In this document: in pieces, positions 51,583-61,977 of the stretch
Position numbering within the stretch: the first letter of the stretch is position 1
How the letters are laid out: the number at the start of each line of letters is the position of its first letter
NCBI GenBank assembly: GCA_021083345.1
Contig: JAJGRE010000007.1
Coordinates: 1 to 64,000, forward strand
DNA length: 64,000 nt
Direction: 5' to 3'
Origin: Calditrichales bacterium MX18-03
GTDB lineage: Bacteria > Bacillota > Clostridia > Lutisporales > Lutisporaceae
Notes under the pieces: generated by a model
What the model was told of the DNA's origin: nothing
The model's database searches: none
Seen by the model: only the letters and a program-made list of their open reading frames with translations
Position numbers and translations under genes: made by a program

Positions 51583-53391
51583 CTATGCATTGGCAAAAAC
51601 CTCTTCAAACTCCGACTGATCCAGCTTTTCTTTTTCCAGCAACGCTTGAGCTACGCCGTGAAGCTTATTGATATTGTCCTTGAGCAAATTCTCTGCCGTA
51701 TGGTAGCCATGCTCAACGATCCTTTTGATTTCCTTATCAATCAGAGCAGCGACTTCTTCACTGTAGTTTCTGGAGCGTGTCAGATCCCGGCCTATAAATA
51801 CCTCGTCGTGATCTGTTCCAAAGGACATGGGACCCAGATTCTCACTCATACCGTACTCGGTAATCATTTTTCTAGCTATATGCGTCGCTCTCTCAATATC
51901 ATTCTTTGCACCGGTACTGACATCGTCAAGCACCAGCTTTTCGGCTACCCTGCCACCCAGCAGGCTGACAATCTGCTCTTCCAGCTCGGTCTTTGCCATA
52001 TAGAACTTATCCTGCTTCGGAAGGGAAATGGTGTAGCCCCCGGCTCTACCTCTCGGTATGATGGAAATCTGGTGCACCGGGTCGGCATTGGGCAGCAGCT
52101 TCTGCACAACGGCATGGCCTGCTTCATGGTAAGCCGTCAGTTTCTTATCCTGCTCACTGACAACCCTGCTCTTCTTCTCAGGACCCGCTATGACCCTGAT
52201 AGTTGCTTCGTCCAGCTCCACACTCTCAATTTTCTTTTTCCCTCTTCTTGCAGCCAGCAATGCCGCTTCGTTCATCAGGTTTTCCAGGTCTGCCGGTGTA
52301 AAACCGGTAGTACCCTTTGCCAGGGTCTCCATACTGGCATCCAATGACAGGGGTTTATTCCTGGCATGAATCTTCAATATTTCTTCTCTTGCTTTTACAT
52401 CCGGTATCCCGACGGTGATCTGCCTGTCGAAACGACCGGGCCGCAGCAATGCAGGGTCCAGTATATCCGGCCTGTTGGTTGCAGCGATGATGATAATGCC
52501 TTCATTGATGCTGAAACCGTCCATTTCTACCAACAGCTGGTTCAGCGTCTGCTCCCTTTCGTCATGGCCGCCGCCGAGGCCTGCGCCTCTCTGTCTTCCT
52601 ACGGCATCGATCTCATCGATGAATATGATGCAAGGCGAGTTTTTCTTGGCCTGTTCAAAAAGATCCCTGACTCTTGAAGCACCGACGCCGACGAACATTT
52701 CAACAAAATCGGAGCCGCTGATGGAGAAGAAAGGCACACCGGCTTCCCCTGCTACTGCTCTTGCCAGATAGGTCTTTCCTGTTCCGGGAGGTCCCACCAG
52801 AAGGACGCCCTTGGGGATCCTTGCACCCAGCTCGATGAAACGTCTGGGCTGCTTCAGGAAGTCAACAATTTCACCCAACTCTTCCTTTTCTTCGTCCGCA
52901 CCTGCCACATCGGAAAAAGTGATCCGCTTTTTATCATCAGTGTGCAGCTTCGCCCGGCTTTTCCCGAAGGACATGACCCGGTTGCCGCCTCCCTGTGATT
53001 GCTGTGTCAGGACAAAGAAGAAAACAATAAACAGAACGATCAGTGCAATGGATGGCAGAATGGAAAACCAGGCGGATGCCCCCGTCTTGATATCATACCG
53101 GACGTTGAGTCTGTCCCTTTCCGCAAAGTCCCTTGCCTGCTCGTTGAATTCCCTTGTGGGTACGATAGCCTCAAACTTCTTATTGTTTGTAAACTTTCCG
53201 CTGACAATGGAGGTTCCATTGGAGTCGGTTACAACAATATCCTTAATTCTTCCGCTTTCAATTTCCGAGATTAATTGGGTATAAGACAGCTTCTCCTTGT
53301 CCGGCTCAGCATTCTGGATAATGAGCACAAACATGTAGATGATGATGATAATGAGTATATAAAAGCTTATACCCCTTAAGAATTTTCTCAA
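51583..53391 (-). CDS. ftsH: ATP-dependent zinc metalloprotease FtsH
   Basis: 602 aa. Two transmembrane helices (about 7-25 and 110-128) flank an extracellular domain, followed by an AAA+ module (Walker A GPPGTGKT, Walker [32 protein letters not shown]) and the protease site HEAGH. It degrades membrane and unfolded proteins. The start is TTG at 53391 with GGAGGG upstream. Confidence 0.97.
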   Translation of the reverse strand: MRKFLRGISFYILIIIIIYMFVLIIQNAEPDKEKLSYTQLISEIESGRIKDIVVTDSNGTSIVSGKFTNNKKFEAIVPTREFNEQARDFAERDRLNVRYDIKTGASAWFSILPSIALIVLFIVFFFVLTQQSQGGGNRVMSFGKSRAKLHTDDKKRITFSDVAGADEEKEELGEIVDFLKQPRRFIELGARIPKGVLLVGPPGTGKTYLARAVAGEAGVPFFSISGSDFVEMFVGVGASRVRDLFEQAKKNSPCIIFIDEIDAVGRQRGAGLGGGHDEREQTLNQLLVEMDGFSINEGIIIIAATNRPDILDPALLRPGRFDRQITVGIPDVKAREEILKIHARNKPLSLDASMETLAKGTTGFTPADLENLMNEAALLAARRGKKKIESVELDEATIRVIAGPEKKSRVVSEQDKKLTAYHEAGHAVVQKLLPNADPVHQISIIPRGRAGGYTISLPKQDKFYMAKTELEEQIVSLLGGRVAEKLVLDDVSTGAKNDIERATHIARKMITEYGMSENLGPMSFGTDHDEVFIGRDLTRSRNYSEEVAALIDKEIKRIVEHGYHTAENLLKDNINKLHGVAQALLEKEKLDQSEFEEVFANA

Positions 53392-53486
53392 TCATAGCCC
53401 TCCTTTTAAGAGATATGTCATGTACATACCGGAAAGCATGACGCTGTTCGGCAGTATCCGGATTGTGCCAATTTCACAACAGCAAT

Positions 53487-53515
53487 ATTTTAACACAACC
53501 ATTCTCAAAATACAA
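53487..53515 (-). promoter_or_regulatory. ftsH promoter
   Basis: Minus-strand -35 TTGTAT (53510-53515), 17-nt spacer, -10 TAAAAT (53487-53492), within the 183-nt gap after hpt. Confidence 0.55.
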
Positions 53516-53574
53516 TACAGCTAAAAGGCCTCGAAACCTTGACATACGGCACGTCAGAAACGTCCCGCCGGTCC

Positions 53575-54114
53575 CTATTTCATATAGACCTCAGGCTTCA
53601 GTACGCATACAAAAGGTAGATTCCGGTATACTTCTGAGTAGTCCAGACCGTAACCCACGACAAACTCGTCAGGAATGGTGAAGCCGACATATTCAATGTC
53701 CACTGCGGCTTTCCTTCTGTCCGGTTTGTCCAGCAGGCTGCATACCTTGACGCTTCTGGGGTTTCTGGTCTTCAGGTTTTCCATCAGATAGCTCAGCGTA
53801 AGACCGGTATCCACTATGTCTTCAATAATCAAGACATCCTTGTCCTGAATCTCCCGCTCCAGATCCTTTATGATGCGCACGACTCCGGAAGACTTGGTGG
53901 CGGATCCATAGCTGGAAACCACCATGAAATCCATGGTCAGCGGAAGTTTAATCTCTTTGACCAGATCGGACAGAAACAGCATGCAGCCCTTCAATATGCC
54001 AACAACCAGCAGATCCCTGCCTTTATAATCCTCTGTGATCCGCTGTCCGATTTCTTTCACTTTTTTTTGGATCTCTTCCTCACTGATCATGATCTTCAGT
54101 ATATCCTTCTCCAT
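53575..54114 (-). CDS. hpt: Hypoxanthine phosphoribosyltransferase
   Basis: 179 aa with PRPP loop VLIIEDIVDTGLTL, the flexible-loop region SSYGSATKSSG and VGYGLDY near the C-terminus. It salvages hypoxanthine and guanine to nucleotides and is the biosynthetic counterpart to the catabolic island in this window. The start follows GGGAGGACATATA and overlaps tilS by 35 nt. Confidence 0.95.
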   Translation of the reverse strand: MEKDILKIMISEEEIQKKVKEIGQRITEDYKGRDLLVVGILKGCMLFLSDLVKEIKLPLTMDFMVVSSYGSATKSSGVVRIIKDLEREIQDKDVLIIEDIVDTGLTLSYLMENLKTRNPRSVKVCSLLDKPDRRKAAVDIEYVGFTIPDEFVVGYGLDYSEVYRNLPFVCVLKPEVYMK

Positions 54115-55510
54115 TATATGTCCTCCCTACGTATTTAATTATGATTATCTTCTGCGTTTTATCTGTAATTTTATATTTCTCGCTGAACCGCCTGCCGACG
54201 ATCCATACGACTTCGCTGCCGTCTGCGATCAGTGGGACTGCATCCCGCTCCTCCCTGGGTACCTTTTCGTCAATGAAGTATTCCTTCAGCTTCTTGCTCC
54301 CCATCATGCCGAAAGGGGAAAAAACATCACCCTGCTGCCTGCATCTCAGCACCAGTCCATGATGGATCTTTGCCTCATCTATCAGAATGGTATGTTTGTC
54401 CTTTGATATACCGTCAACCTCACTCCTGTTCCTTCTTTCGACGACCAACAGCGCATTTCCGGCAGCCATTTCATTGCTACAATCATATTTTAACTTATAA
54501 TAACATTTTTTATCAGCCATCTCAACATCTTTTGCCAAGATCAGCCGCCCATAAGATATATAAGCCTTCAACCCTTTTGGAAGCATGAGGGCTGCACCTG
54601 TGGACTGCTCCAAAAGCGCCAATACCCCCTCGACATGCTTGAATTCAAAGCTTTGCAGCCCTTTTGAAAGCTTTTCGATCCCAATGCGGATCAGCCTTCT
54701 TTGAAGTGCGGTATGCTGTTTCAGGAGATCTGCCTGCTTGTAGATGATCCTGTCCGGACCGCTTTCCGCAATTTGAGCGAATATGTAGCCTGCCTGTGAC
54801 TCAAGATAGTCGTTTTCTTCTTTGACAAGATCTGAAAAACGGGTCAAGGCCATCATGATATTGGGGTTGAAGTGCTTCGCCAGGTAAGGCAGCAGTTCCA
54901 ATCGGATCCTGTTCCGCACAAAAACCGGCTCCAGGTTGGTCAGATCTGTCCGTGGTTCAAGCCCTGCCTCCCGGCAGTAAGCCTCGATCCGGTCCCGGCT
55001 GATTCCGATAAGGGGCCTAATGATGTTGTCCCGTACGGGCTCTATCCCCTTCAGGCCTTCTATTCCGCTGCCCCTCATAAAACGCATCAGAACGGTCTCC
55101 ACATGGTCGTTCTGGTTCTGGGCAACGGCAATCTTGCTGCTGCCCACCGCCTCAGAAACCTGATAAAACAGCTTGTAGCGCATTTCACGCCCGGCTTCCT
55201 CCGGGGATAGACCGGCGCGCTTGGCATAAGCAGGCACATCATAAGTCTCAATGAATGCCTGTATCCCCCAGTCCCTGCATATCTGCTCCACATACACAGC
55301 ATCTTCCTCCGCTGCCTTTCCTCTGAACATGTGGTTGAGGTGGGCCGCATAGAGTGTTATGCCGTACACTTCGGCCAAGCCCTTTAAGACATGCAGCAGG
55401 CAAATCGAGTCGGGCCCCCCCGATACGCCCACGACCACCTTGTCCCCCGACTGCAGCATTCCATATTTTTCTACCGTTCTCCGCACATCTTCAATAACAG
55501 AAGCCATCAT
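54080..55510 (-). CDS. tilS: tRNA(Ile)-lysidine synthetase
   Basis: 476 aa. PP-loop VVGVSGGPDSICLLH, then HLNHMFRGKAAEEDA, RAGLSPEEAGREMRY and AQNQNDHVETVLMRFMRGSGIEGL. C-terminal TilS domains follow. It makes lysidine at the wobble base of tRNA-Ile(CAU). ATG 55510 has GGAGG 8 nt upstream. The tilS-hpt-ftsH order is classic for Firmicutes. Confidence 0.96.
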   Translation of the reverse strand: MMASVIEDVRRTVEKYGMLQSGDKVVVGVSGGPDSICLLHVLKGLAEVYGITLYAAHLNHMFRGKAAEEDAVYVEQICRDWGIQAFIETYDVPAYAKRAGLSPEEAGREMRYKLFYQVSEAVGSSKIAVAQNQNDHVETVLMRFMRGSGIEGLKGIEPVRDNIIRPLIGISRDRIEAYCREAGLEPRTDLTNLEPVFVRNRIRLELLPYLAKHFNPNIMMALTRFSDLVKEENDYLESQAGYIFAQIAESGPDRIIYKQADLLKQHTALQRRLIRIGIEKLSKGLQSFEFKHVEGVLALLEQSTGAALMLPKGLKAYISYGRLILAKDVEMADKKCYYKLKYDCSNEMAAGNALLVVERRNRSEVDGISKDKHTILIDEAKIHHGLVLRCRQQGDVFSPFGMMGSKKLKEYFIDEKVPREERDAVPLIADGSEVVWIVGRRFSEKYKITDKTQKIIIIKYVGRTYNGEGYTEDHDQ

Positions 55511-55566
55511 GCCGCTATCCTCCATAACACCTGCGCCCGCTCATCGGGCAGAACCGATATAATGTT

Positions 55567-55595
55567 ATCATATTTCAATACGGCTGCCAAATCAA
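55567..55595 (-). promoter_or_regulatory. tilS-hpt promoter
   Basis: Minus-strand -35 TTGATT (55590-55595), 17-nt spacer, -10 TATGAT (55567-55572). Confidence 0.55.
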
Positions 55596-55649
55596 GGTCA
55601 ATATGGAATTTCTCCAGCCTGTGCAAATAAATGCAACGGCTAAACGAAA

Positions 55650-55668
55650 AGGACGATATCCTCGTCCT
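55650..55668 (-). terminator. Terminator of the spoIIE / vWA transcript
   Basis: Minus-strand stem AGGACGA / TCGTCCT with a 5-nt loop followed by TTTCGTTT. Confidence 0.65.
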
Positions 55669-55707
55669 CAGCCTCTCATTCCCGGCATCCCTATTTGCCG
55701 CCGTTAT

Positions 55708-56469
55708 TTATATGTAATTCATTTCCGAACCATATGCCTGCCCATCCTCTACCCTGTGGCGCTGTGCCTGCGGAGATGCCGGCTTCCCATGATTCATCAG
55801 CTCGCATGCTTTGAGAATAGCAGGTCCTGTTGGCGTACCCCCACCGGACCCCACGGTAGCCAGCAGCTCCCTCAGCGCTTCAGAATTGTCGGTAAACCCG
55901 CTTATGACTCTGCAGCCTTCAAATCCTTCTCCAGGAAAAGTGATAGCGGCAATACGGCTGTCGCCCTTTCTTTCCTTGAGGCTTTCAAGCAGATCCACCA
56001 GACACTTTTTTGCCTTCTCCAGCTTGTTTTTCATGCTGCCGCTGGTATCCAATGCAATGATGCACTTCAGGTTGACCAGATCGCCGTATTTCTCAATAAA
56101 GCCCGCGATCTTGAGGCGGTACTGCGGGTCCAGGCTTTCCATTTCAGCCCCAAGGATATTCCTGAGCTGCCGGCTTATGATCTGCTCTATGGTCTTTTGA
56201 GCTGTTTTCCGTGTCAGGTGCTGCACCGTCTTTCCCAGGTCCTCAATGGAAGTATATTCTGTGAGTCCGCCCCCAGCCTTGGCAATGTGCTCCACTTCAT
56301 CAATGAAGTTCCGGTCTCCGCCGCTGTCCGCAATACCAATGACGCTGACCACCATGCCCATCCGTGCTGCCTTTTCCGCAGCCTCCGCCGGATTCATGCC
56401 AATATTGGACTTGCCGTCCGTTATGACGATCAGCTGTCGGATTTCCCCTGTTTCATTATATCCGTTCAA
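55708..56469 (-). CDS. von Willebrand A domain protein
   Basis: 253 aa. The second half is a vWA domain with MIDAS DxSxS in IALDTSGSMKNK and a TPTGPAIL continuation. The first half, starting RQLIVITDGKSNIG, looks like the later strands of another vWA domain, so the protein is a permuted or partial tandem. The start is best placed at TTG 56469, which has AGGAGG 7 nt upstream. It directly follows spoIIE, a neighbour pair common in Clostridia, and may act in sporulation; its role is unknown. Confidence 0.75.
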   Translation of the reverse strand: MNGYNETGEIRQLIVITDGKSNIGMNPAEAAEKAARMGMVVSVIGIADSGGDRNFIDEVEHIAKAGGGLTEYTSIEDLGKTVQHLTRKTAQKTIEQIISRQLRNILGAEMESLDPQYRLKIAGFIEKYGDLVNLKCIIALDTSGSMKNKLEKAKKCLVDLLESLKERKGDSRIAAITFPGEGFEGCRVISGFTDNSEALRELLATVGSGGGTPTGPAILKACELMNHGKPASPQAQRHRVEDGQAYGSEMNYI

Positions 56470-56537
56470 AATAAAACCTCCTCTTCCGGTAAAGCATATA
56501 TCTTCAATCATTACCAGAATGAGAAGGCTTTATTCAC

Positions 56538-58973
56538 TCACATGCTCTCCCAGATCTTTGCCACCATGACCGTCATGTCATCCGGTGCGCAGCCTCCGTT
56601 CAATTCCAGGCATTGCCTGGTGATTTCCTCCGCCATCTTCTGGGGATTCCGTGTATTGATGCCGGAGATCATCCCTGCCAGCCACTTCTCCTTGTCCACA
56701 ACCTCCTTGTTGCTGTCCAGTATACCGTCGGTAACCATAATGACAAAATCTCCATCCGCCAGCTTTTTCCGGACCAGCTCCATATCGATATGGCTTAGGA
56801 TGCCTACCGGCAGCGACCCTGCCCGTATGATCTGAACGCTGTCCTCCTGTTTGATGAAGGTAGAAACCGCTCCCACCTTGACAAATTCCACTTCGCCGTT
56901 GTATTGGTTGATGACGGTCATATCGATGGTGGAATAGCTTTCCTCGCTGGACTTCATCAACAGCATGGAGTTGATGGTTTTGACGGCAATATCCTTGTCA
57001 AAGCCTGCATAAAGGAATTTCTCAAGCAGAGTGATGGTGGTGCTGCTTTCCAGCGCCGCCTTGGGGCCTGTCCCCATTCCGTCACTCAGCGCCAGCAGGA
57101 ATTTCCCGTCTTTCAGCTCGATAAAGGAGCAATTGTCGCCGGATACCGTGCCGGATTTATTGGTTTTGGCAATACCGGTTGCTACCTGATAGCGCTGCGC
57201 TTCCTTCAGCTTGATGCTGCAGATGCTGCTCTGCCGGATATCGCATGTCATTTCACGCTTCACGAACTGCCTGCCGGCAATCCGGTTGACAATGGGAATG
57301 ACCTTCTTGATACAGTCACGCTTCCCGCCGCAGCCGTGAATCCGTATATCCACATCCAGCCTGTCGCCGTTTCTTGCCACAATGACCTCTTGTACCGGTA
57401 CTGCTTCGATATCCAATCCTACCATGATCATTTCCTCCATTTCCCTGTCGAAGTCCACATCCATATCGATTTTTGATGCCAGATCCGATACGACGGATGA
57501 GACACCCTTCAGCTGCTCACAAACCAGCAGCCTGCTTTCATTGATTTTTTTCTTCCAGTTCAAACTGTTTCGATACAAATCAAAATAATGCCGAATATGA
57601 TGGACAATCTCCTCCGACTTCAGGCACCTTTCCTTGAATTCCTGAGGCAGATTCCGTTTTGAAAGCGCCTGTCCGCTTTCCGCAGCTGCCAGCAGATTGA
57701 AAAAGTGCTGATAGCTCTTATAGAAGTCCCTTTTCCAACAATTGTTATACATGCCGCAGCCGGTGCAGCATTTGGCAGCAACCTGCTCAATGACTTGTGC
57801 CGCATCTGTCTGAGAGAAATATTCGTTTGCAGGCACGCTGTCCTTTAAGGTCTGGGACAGGGAATTGAATACGTCGGAAAGCTCCCCCAGCTTCTCCATG
57901 GTATGCTCCTTTACCCGCCTGTTGAAGGTCCCTCCCTGGGAAAAATCACCTGCAAATATCGTCTTGCAACCGGAAAAGCGTTTGACAAGGGTCTTGGGAA
58001 GGAACAGGAATAAGGCGGAGGCGATCAGGATCTCATAAAATTTGATCAGCACCTCCGTGGAGCCATTGATATAGAAGGTCATCAACGCATTGCTCAATAT
58101 AAAACCTACCGGACAGGCCCAGCGGCCCAGGTTTTTCATGACGCCGCACATGAGGCCGCATAATGCGTAAACCCCTATGGCTGCAGGCAGAATGCTTCCT
58201 GACAAAGCCTGCACGATCCCCATGATCAGGCCCACGGCCGTTCCGGTTCCGGCGCTGCCGTAATAGGAAAACAGCATGATCAGCAGGATAATGCTGATAT
58301 TTTTCAGCGACATACCGTAAAGGGTGAATTCCGCCCCTACAAAACAGAAGGCAAACAGCACCGCAAAAGAGACAACCTCTTCCGAGGAAAGCACCCGCCT
58401 GCTTCCGATGCTTTTCAGTGCAGGCACCGAACGGTCATAGATCAGAACCAGTATGAAAATGAGGAAGGACTCAATGCCAATCATCATCAGGTCATAGAGA
58501 AAATAATCCTTGATATAAAAAATGAAATAACCCGCTATCAGGTTGGATAAGCCCGCCGTCAATGCAGTTGTCATTTTTTTGTTTGATTTTATCTTGTACA
58601 AACAGACATAAGAGACTATAAAAAGCAGCGCTGCAAAAAGGTATTTCAGAAGAATTTCCTTCTGTGCAATGGTTGCAATGCCCAGTAGTATTCCGGCACC
58701 TGCAACGGCCACATTGACCTCCTGCAGCATGGACACGGCAAGGAACGCCATACTGAAGGGATTCAAGTACCCCAGTATGACCGCCCTGCCCAACAAAAAT
58801 CCCAACAAACCGAAGCCGCCATGGATCTTCAGCCGGCTTTTCAAAATGCTGCTCCCCGTTTTTTTACCGGTATTGACCTTGCCGGTCTCGGCTTGTCCGA
58901 AGACAACGCTCCTGAACCGTCTATGGAATAGCGTTTCAGCTCTGTTCACCACATTCCCCACCACCCGTAACAA
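56538..58973 (-). CDS. spoIIE: Stage II sporulation protein E, PP2C-type phosphatase
   Basis: About 811 aa. An N-terminal polytopic membrane part (around ten helices, residues about 50-330) is followed by a central regulatory region and a C-terminal PP2C domain with LALSDGMGTGPKAALESS and VTDGILDSNKE. It dephosphorylates SpoIIAA to activate sigma-F and assists polar septation. The exact start is uncertain: TTG 58973 gives the longest form, and GTG codons near 58949 follow a GGTGG stretch. It shows that the host can sporulate. Confidence 0.95.
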   Translation of the reverse strand: MLRVVGNVVNRAETLFHRRFRSVVFGQAETGKVNTGKKTGSSILKSRLKIHGGFGLLGFLLGRAVILGYLNPFSMAFLAVSMLQEVNVAVAGAGILLGIATIAQKEILLKYLFAALLFIVSYVCLYKIKSNKKMTTALTAGLSNLIAGYFIFYIKDYFLYDLMMIGIESFLIFILVLIYDRSVPALKSIGSRRVLSSEEVVSFAVLFAFCFVGAEFTLYGMSLKNISIILLIMLFSYYGSAGTGTAVGLIMGIVQALSGSILPAAIGVYALCGLMCGVMKNLGRWACPVGFILSNALMTFYINGSTEVLIKFYEILIASALFLFLPKTLVKRFSGCKTIFAGDFSQGGTFNRRVKEHTMEKLGELSDVFNSLSQTLKDSVPANEYFSQTDAAQVIEQVAAKCCTGCGMYNNCWKRDFYKSYQHFFNLLAAAESGQALSKRNLPQEFKERCLKSEEIVHHIRHYFDLYRNSLNWKKKINESRLLVCEQLKGVSSVVSDLASKIDMDVDFDREMEEMIMVGLDIEAVPVQEVIVARNGDRLDVDIRIHGCGGKRDCIKKVIPIVNRIAGRQFVKREMTCDIRQSSICSIKLKEAQRYQVATGIAKTNKSGTVSGDNCSFIELKDGKFLLALSDGMGTGPKAALESSTTITLLEKFLYAGFDKDIAVKTINSMLLMKSSEESYSTIDMTVINQYNGEVEFVKVGAVSTFIKQEDSVQIIRAGSLPVGILSHIDMELVRKKLADGDFVIMVTDGILDSNKEVVDKEKWLAGMISGINTRNPQKMAEEITRQCLELNGGCAPDDMTVMVAKIWESM

Positions 58974-59043
58974 AATATTGATATGATAGGCATGTCCTAT
59001 GGTATCGACTGCATTACGATTTTAACACAATTGTCCTGAAATA

Positions 59044-59052
59044 TTTGTCGGG
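59044..59052 (+). promoter_or_regulatory. Spo0A-box-like site upstream of spoIIE
   Basis: TTTGTCGGG resembles a 0A box (TTTGTCGAA) and lies about 75-110 nt before the spoIIE start. spoIIE is Spo0A-controlled in known spore formers. Two of the seven core bases differ, so this is tentative. Confidence 0.35.
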
Positions 59053-59124
59053 TTGGGTTCCATTATCAGAAAATTTAATGACAAGGTAAGCGGTATTATG
59101 ACATACTGCCACCACAATATGCTA

Positions 59125-59165
59125 AAAGCCGCCCCGACCTGTCAGCAACAGATCCGGGCGGCTTT
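59125..59165 (-). terminator. Terminator of the PKD-protein gene
   Basis: Minus-strand stem AAAGCCGCCC / GGGCGGCTTT with a 21-nt loop followed by TAGC, 31 nt after the stop codon. Confidence 0.7.
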
Positions 59166-59196
59166 CAGCCTCTAAGGGGATGGCTTTGCGGCATAT

Positions 59197-61611
59197 CTAA
59201 TTGCCGCCGACTTTTTTCCATTCATATATATATTTGGTTCCGGCGATGCGGCCGTTATAGAGGCTGACAATCAGTGCGATCTTCCCAGACTGAGGGAAGC
59301 TGCTTCCCAGGGTTGCCGATACTTTCTTCGATACGCTGGCCCCTGATTTTTGCATGTTCCAGCCGACGCCCACCGTTCCTTCCCCCTTGTCATCCACCAG
59401 CCCCACCGGTCTGGCCACAAAGCCGGGGTCAATGTCGATATTGTCAAAGTAAACGCTGATGCTGCCATTGGCGCTGTAATGCTGCATTGTGTTGTCGGTG
59501 ACAGCTGCACTGATGTCCATTTGGACTTTATCCCCAGGTGCGATACTTGGGGGCGGCGGCGTCCAGCTGAATTGAATGCCGAAGGCTTCTCCCGGACAGC
59601 CCCAGACATAGCAGCCGTTGGATTTCCAGCTCATGGAATAGCTGCCGTTGCCGCCGGAGATGGTATAAGCCGCTTCACCGTCGGGCAACTTGTTGAACTC
59701 AATGACTTCTGTCATAACCCATTTGTACTCTTCCTTCTTGGCGGCAGGAGGCGGTGCTGCGGTTGGCGCCTTGGGAGGCACCTCCACCGTTATGGTTTTG
59801 GCTGCCTTGGCCAGTTCCTTGCTTGTCTTTGCATCCAGCACCTTCAGTACCACATTGTATTTCCCCGCCTTTTGATAGGATGTCACGATCTGTCCCTTCA
59901 CATCCTTGACCTTTCTTCCATCCCCCAGCTCCCATAAGTAGCTGATGCCGCTCAGCGTCCGGTTCAGACCGGCTTTCAGCGTCAGCTGCGCCTTCGGCGG
60001 AACCTTGTCTGCACTGGCGGTGATGGTTGCTGCCAAAGGCGGAGGCACTACTTTAACCACAAAGGTTTCTTCCGCCAGAAGCGCGTTCAGGGCATCGGGC
60101 TTATAGACCTTAACACTGCCCTGGTAGGTTCCCTCCTTTGCATAAGCATGGGGCAGGTTAAAAAGTGCCATGGTGCCCGATGCCATAGCGCTCCCTTCCT
60201 TCTTTGTTCCGTCTCCGAAGTCATATGCATACTTTACGGCATAAATCCGGGAAAGATCTCCTTCCAGCTTCGAGAAAATCGTGTAGGTCTTGTTGACCTC
60301 GCCTTTCTCAATAACCTTGGGATCCACGGTAAGCTTCATGTCAGTGTCGCTCAGTGTCAGCCCGAAGGTCCTGCCCTGACTCTCGGCATTTGCCGCCACG
60401 ATATAGAGCTTATCACCTTTTTCCACCCTTACATAGGTATGGTCGAAGCCCTCCGTTATTTCCCCTACCCGTTTGGCGTTCTGATAGCTGTCCTTGGTCT
60501 TGTATATATCCACGGCGGTACGCTGGTTCATGATGGCACCGGCATCAAGCTTCAGGAGCTTCGTCTTGCTCTTGGTGTTGTCAAAATCAATGGTGACCCC
60601 CCATATTTCGGCACAATACTCTGGACCAACGGTAAGCTGCGTCTTGATGCTGTTCTTATCCACCTTGAAATTGGTTGCCTGCGCCAAACCGTTAGTCATG
60701 GGGTCAGGACCGGACTCACCTTCAAAAAACACCGGAGACTGGGGCGAGAACAGCAGATTGGCTGCAAAGGCGCGGTAGTGGTGAAACAAAAGGTTCCCCG
60801 TATGCTTGATCACAGTATCCTCCAGGTTGATCAGCGCATTACGCCTGTTGCCGGTGACCAGATCCATATAGAAAAGTCTGAAATCCAGCGTTTTTTTTGC
60901 ATTGATAAAATCCAGCAGCCTGGCAGCATGGTATTTGTGGCGGTCAGCTATCCCCGGATCGTAGGTCAGGGAATTCTTTAAAAAACTTTGGCGGATTTTT
61001 TCTCCCACATACTTATCCTGTGGCAGTACAACGGCTTTTGGTGCATAATCTGCTGTCATGTCTGTTAACCACCGCATCGCATTCATCTCAAACATGGTAT
61101 AATCCACATTCTGAAGCCAGTGGAACAGCTCATGGGCGATATCATGCCTCGCTTCCCCGATGCTCTCGTAGACCATATGGATGGTTAGGCTTGCTGCACC
61201 GCCGTTTGTCAGGTCTACAGGCTTATATACTGCATCCTGAGCACCCGGCACGATATAGACATCCAGCACCTTAGACGGAATTGTCCAGAACTTGTCTTCA
61301 TAGGCTTGGCATGCCTTATCCAGGTATGCCTCTACAAACCGGACGTATCCCAGGTAAAGCTTTTTCTCGTACAGTTCCTTCGTGGTCATTTTGGGATTTT
61401 TTTTCAGCAGTTCTTTTTCAGCGCTTTCATAATACAGCTTCAACTCATCCTTATAGGATATGACATCCAGATTGGCTGTGTACTTGCTGTTGATATCCCA
61501 ATGGATATGAAAATGCTTTTTGGTATCGGCAGCAGCCGATACCTGCAGTCCCCCCAGGAAGACAATGGCTGCAGCGGCAATCAGCAAACAGGATATGATC
61601 TTCTTTCTCAT
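59197..61611 (-). CDS. Secreted protein with metallopeptidase-like N-domain and PKD domains
   Basis: 804 aa. A signal peptide (hydrophobic core about 9-22, cleavage near the Ala-rich stretch at 25-29) is followed by a domain containing HELFHWLQN (His160, Glu161, His164; a gluzincin HExxH). Further on comes WLTDMTADYA, which aligns with the usual WLxEGxADY third-ligand segment but has Asp in place of Glu. A beta-rich central region, two PKD-like repeats (about 440-640, FDFGDGT/WELGDG style), a Pro/Ala linker and a C-terminal beta domain follow. ATG 61611 follows GAGGGGGG. It is probably extracellular; whether it is an active peptidase is open. Confidence 0.75.
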   Translation of the reverse strand: MRKKIISCLLIAAAAIVFLGGLQVSAAADTKKHFHIHWDINSKYTANLDVISYKDELKLYYESAEKELLKKNPKMTTKELYEKKLYLGYVRFVEAYLDKACQAYEDKFWTIPSKVLDVYIVPGAQDAVYKPVDLTNGGAASLTIHMVYESIGEARHDIAHELFHWLQNVDYTMFEMNAMRWLTDMTADYAPKAVVLPQDKYVGEKIRQSFLKNSLTYDPGIADRHKYHAARLLDFINAKKTLDFRLFYMDLVTGNRRNALINLEDTVIKHTGNLLFHHYRAFAANLLFSPQSPVFFEGESGPDPMTNGLAQATNFKVDKNSIKTQLTVGPEYCAEIWGVTIDFDNTKSKTKLLKLDAGAIMNQRTAVDIYKTKDSYQNAKRVGEITEGFDHTYVRVEKGDKLYIVAANAESQGRTFGLTLSDTDMKLTVDPKVIEKGEVNKTYTIFSKLEGDLSRIYAVKYAYDFGDGTKKEGSAMASGTMALFNLPHAYAKEGTYQGSVKVYKPDALNALLAEETFVVKVVPPPLAATITASADKVPPKAQLTLKAGLNRTLSGISYLWELGDGRKVKDVKGQIVTSYQKAGKYNVVLKVLDAKTSKELAKAAKTITVEVPPKAPTAAPPPAAKKEEYKWVMTEVIEFNKLPDGEAAYTISGGNGSYSMSWKSNGCYVWGCPGEAFGIQFSWTPPPPSIAPGDKVQMDISAAVTDNTMQHYSANGSISVYFDNIDIDPGFVARPVGLVDDKGEGTVGVGWNMQKSGASVSKKVSATLGSSFPQSGKIALIVSLYNGRIAGTKYIYEWKKVGGN

Positions 61612-61673
61612 GCTTTCCCCCCTCATATACGTTCTGACACTATATGATATTATATTGCTGCAGCCAAATAAAA

Positions 61674-61695
61674 AAATCACCCGTTCGGGTGATTT
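61674..61695 (-). terminator. Second terminator after the tRNA cluster
   Basis: Stem AAATCACCC / GGGTGATTT with a 4-nt loop. On the minus strand it is followed by a T-run. It acts in tandem with the terminator at 61742-61763, shielding the PKD gene from tRNA read-through. Confidence 0.75.
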
Positions 61696-61741
61696 ACTGC
61701 AAATAGGCATAATCTTCTTATGTGCATCATCGCAAATAAAA

Positions 61742-61763
61742 AAACTCAGATTTCTCTGAGTTT
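61742..61763 (-). terminator. Terminator of the tRNA cluster
   Basis: Minus-strand stem AAACTCAGA / TCTGAGTTT with a GAAA loop followed by TTTT, 9 nt after the tRNA-Met. Confidence 0.85.
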
Positions 61764-61771
61764 GTCCTCAT

Positions 61772-61848
61772 TGGTAGCGGCGGGGAGATTTGAACTCTCG
61801 ACCTGTCGGGTATGAACCGAATGCTCTAGCCAGCTGAGCTACGCCGCC
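61772..61848 (-). tRNA. tRNA-Met (CAU), elongator-like
   Basis: 77 nt, CCA encoded. Anticodon CAT within TTCATAC, T-loop GTTCAAAT, D-arm TAGCTCAGCTGGCTAGAGC; acceptor GGCGGCG pairs with CGCCGCT. A tRNA-Ile needing lysidine can share the CAU anticodon, so this identity is the less certain of the two CAU tRNAs. Confidence 0.9.
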
Positions 61849-61887
61849 ATATATAGTCTAAATGCCTTGGTTGGCATTTATAAGCTT

Positions 61888-61964
<77 letters not shown>

Positions 61965-61977
61965 ATGTAAGATTTTT

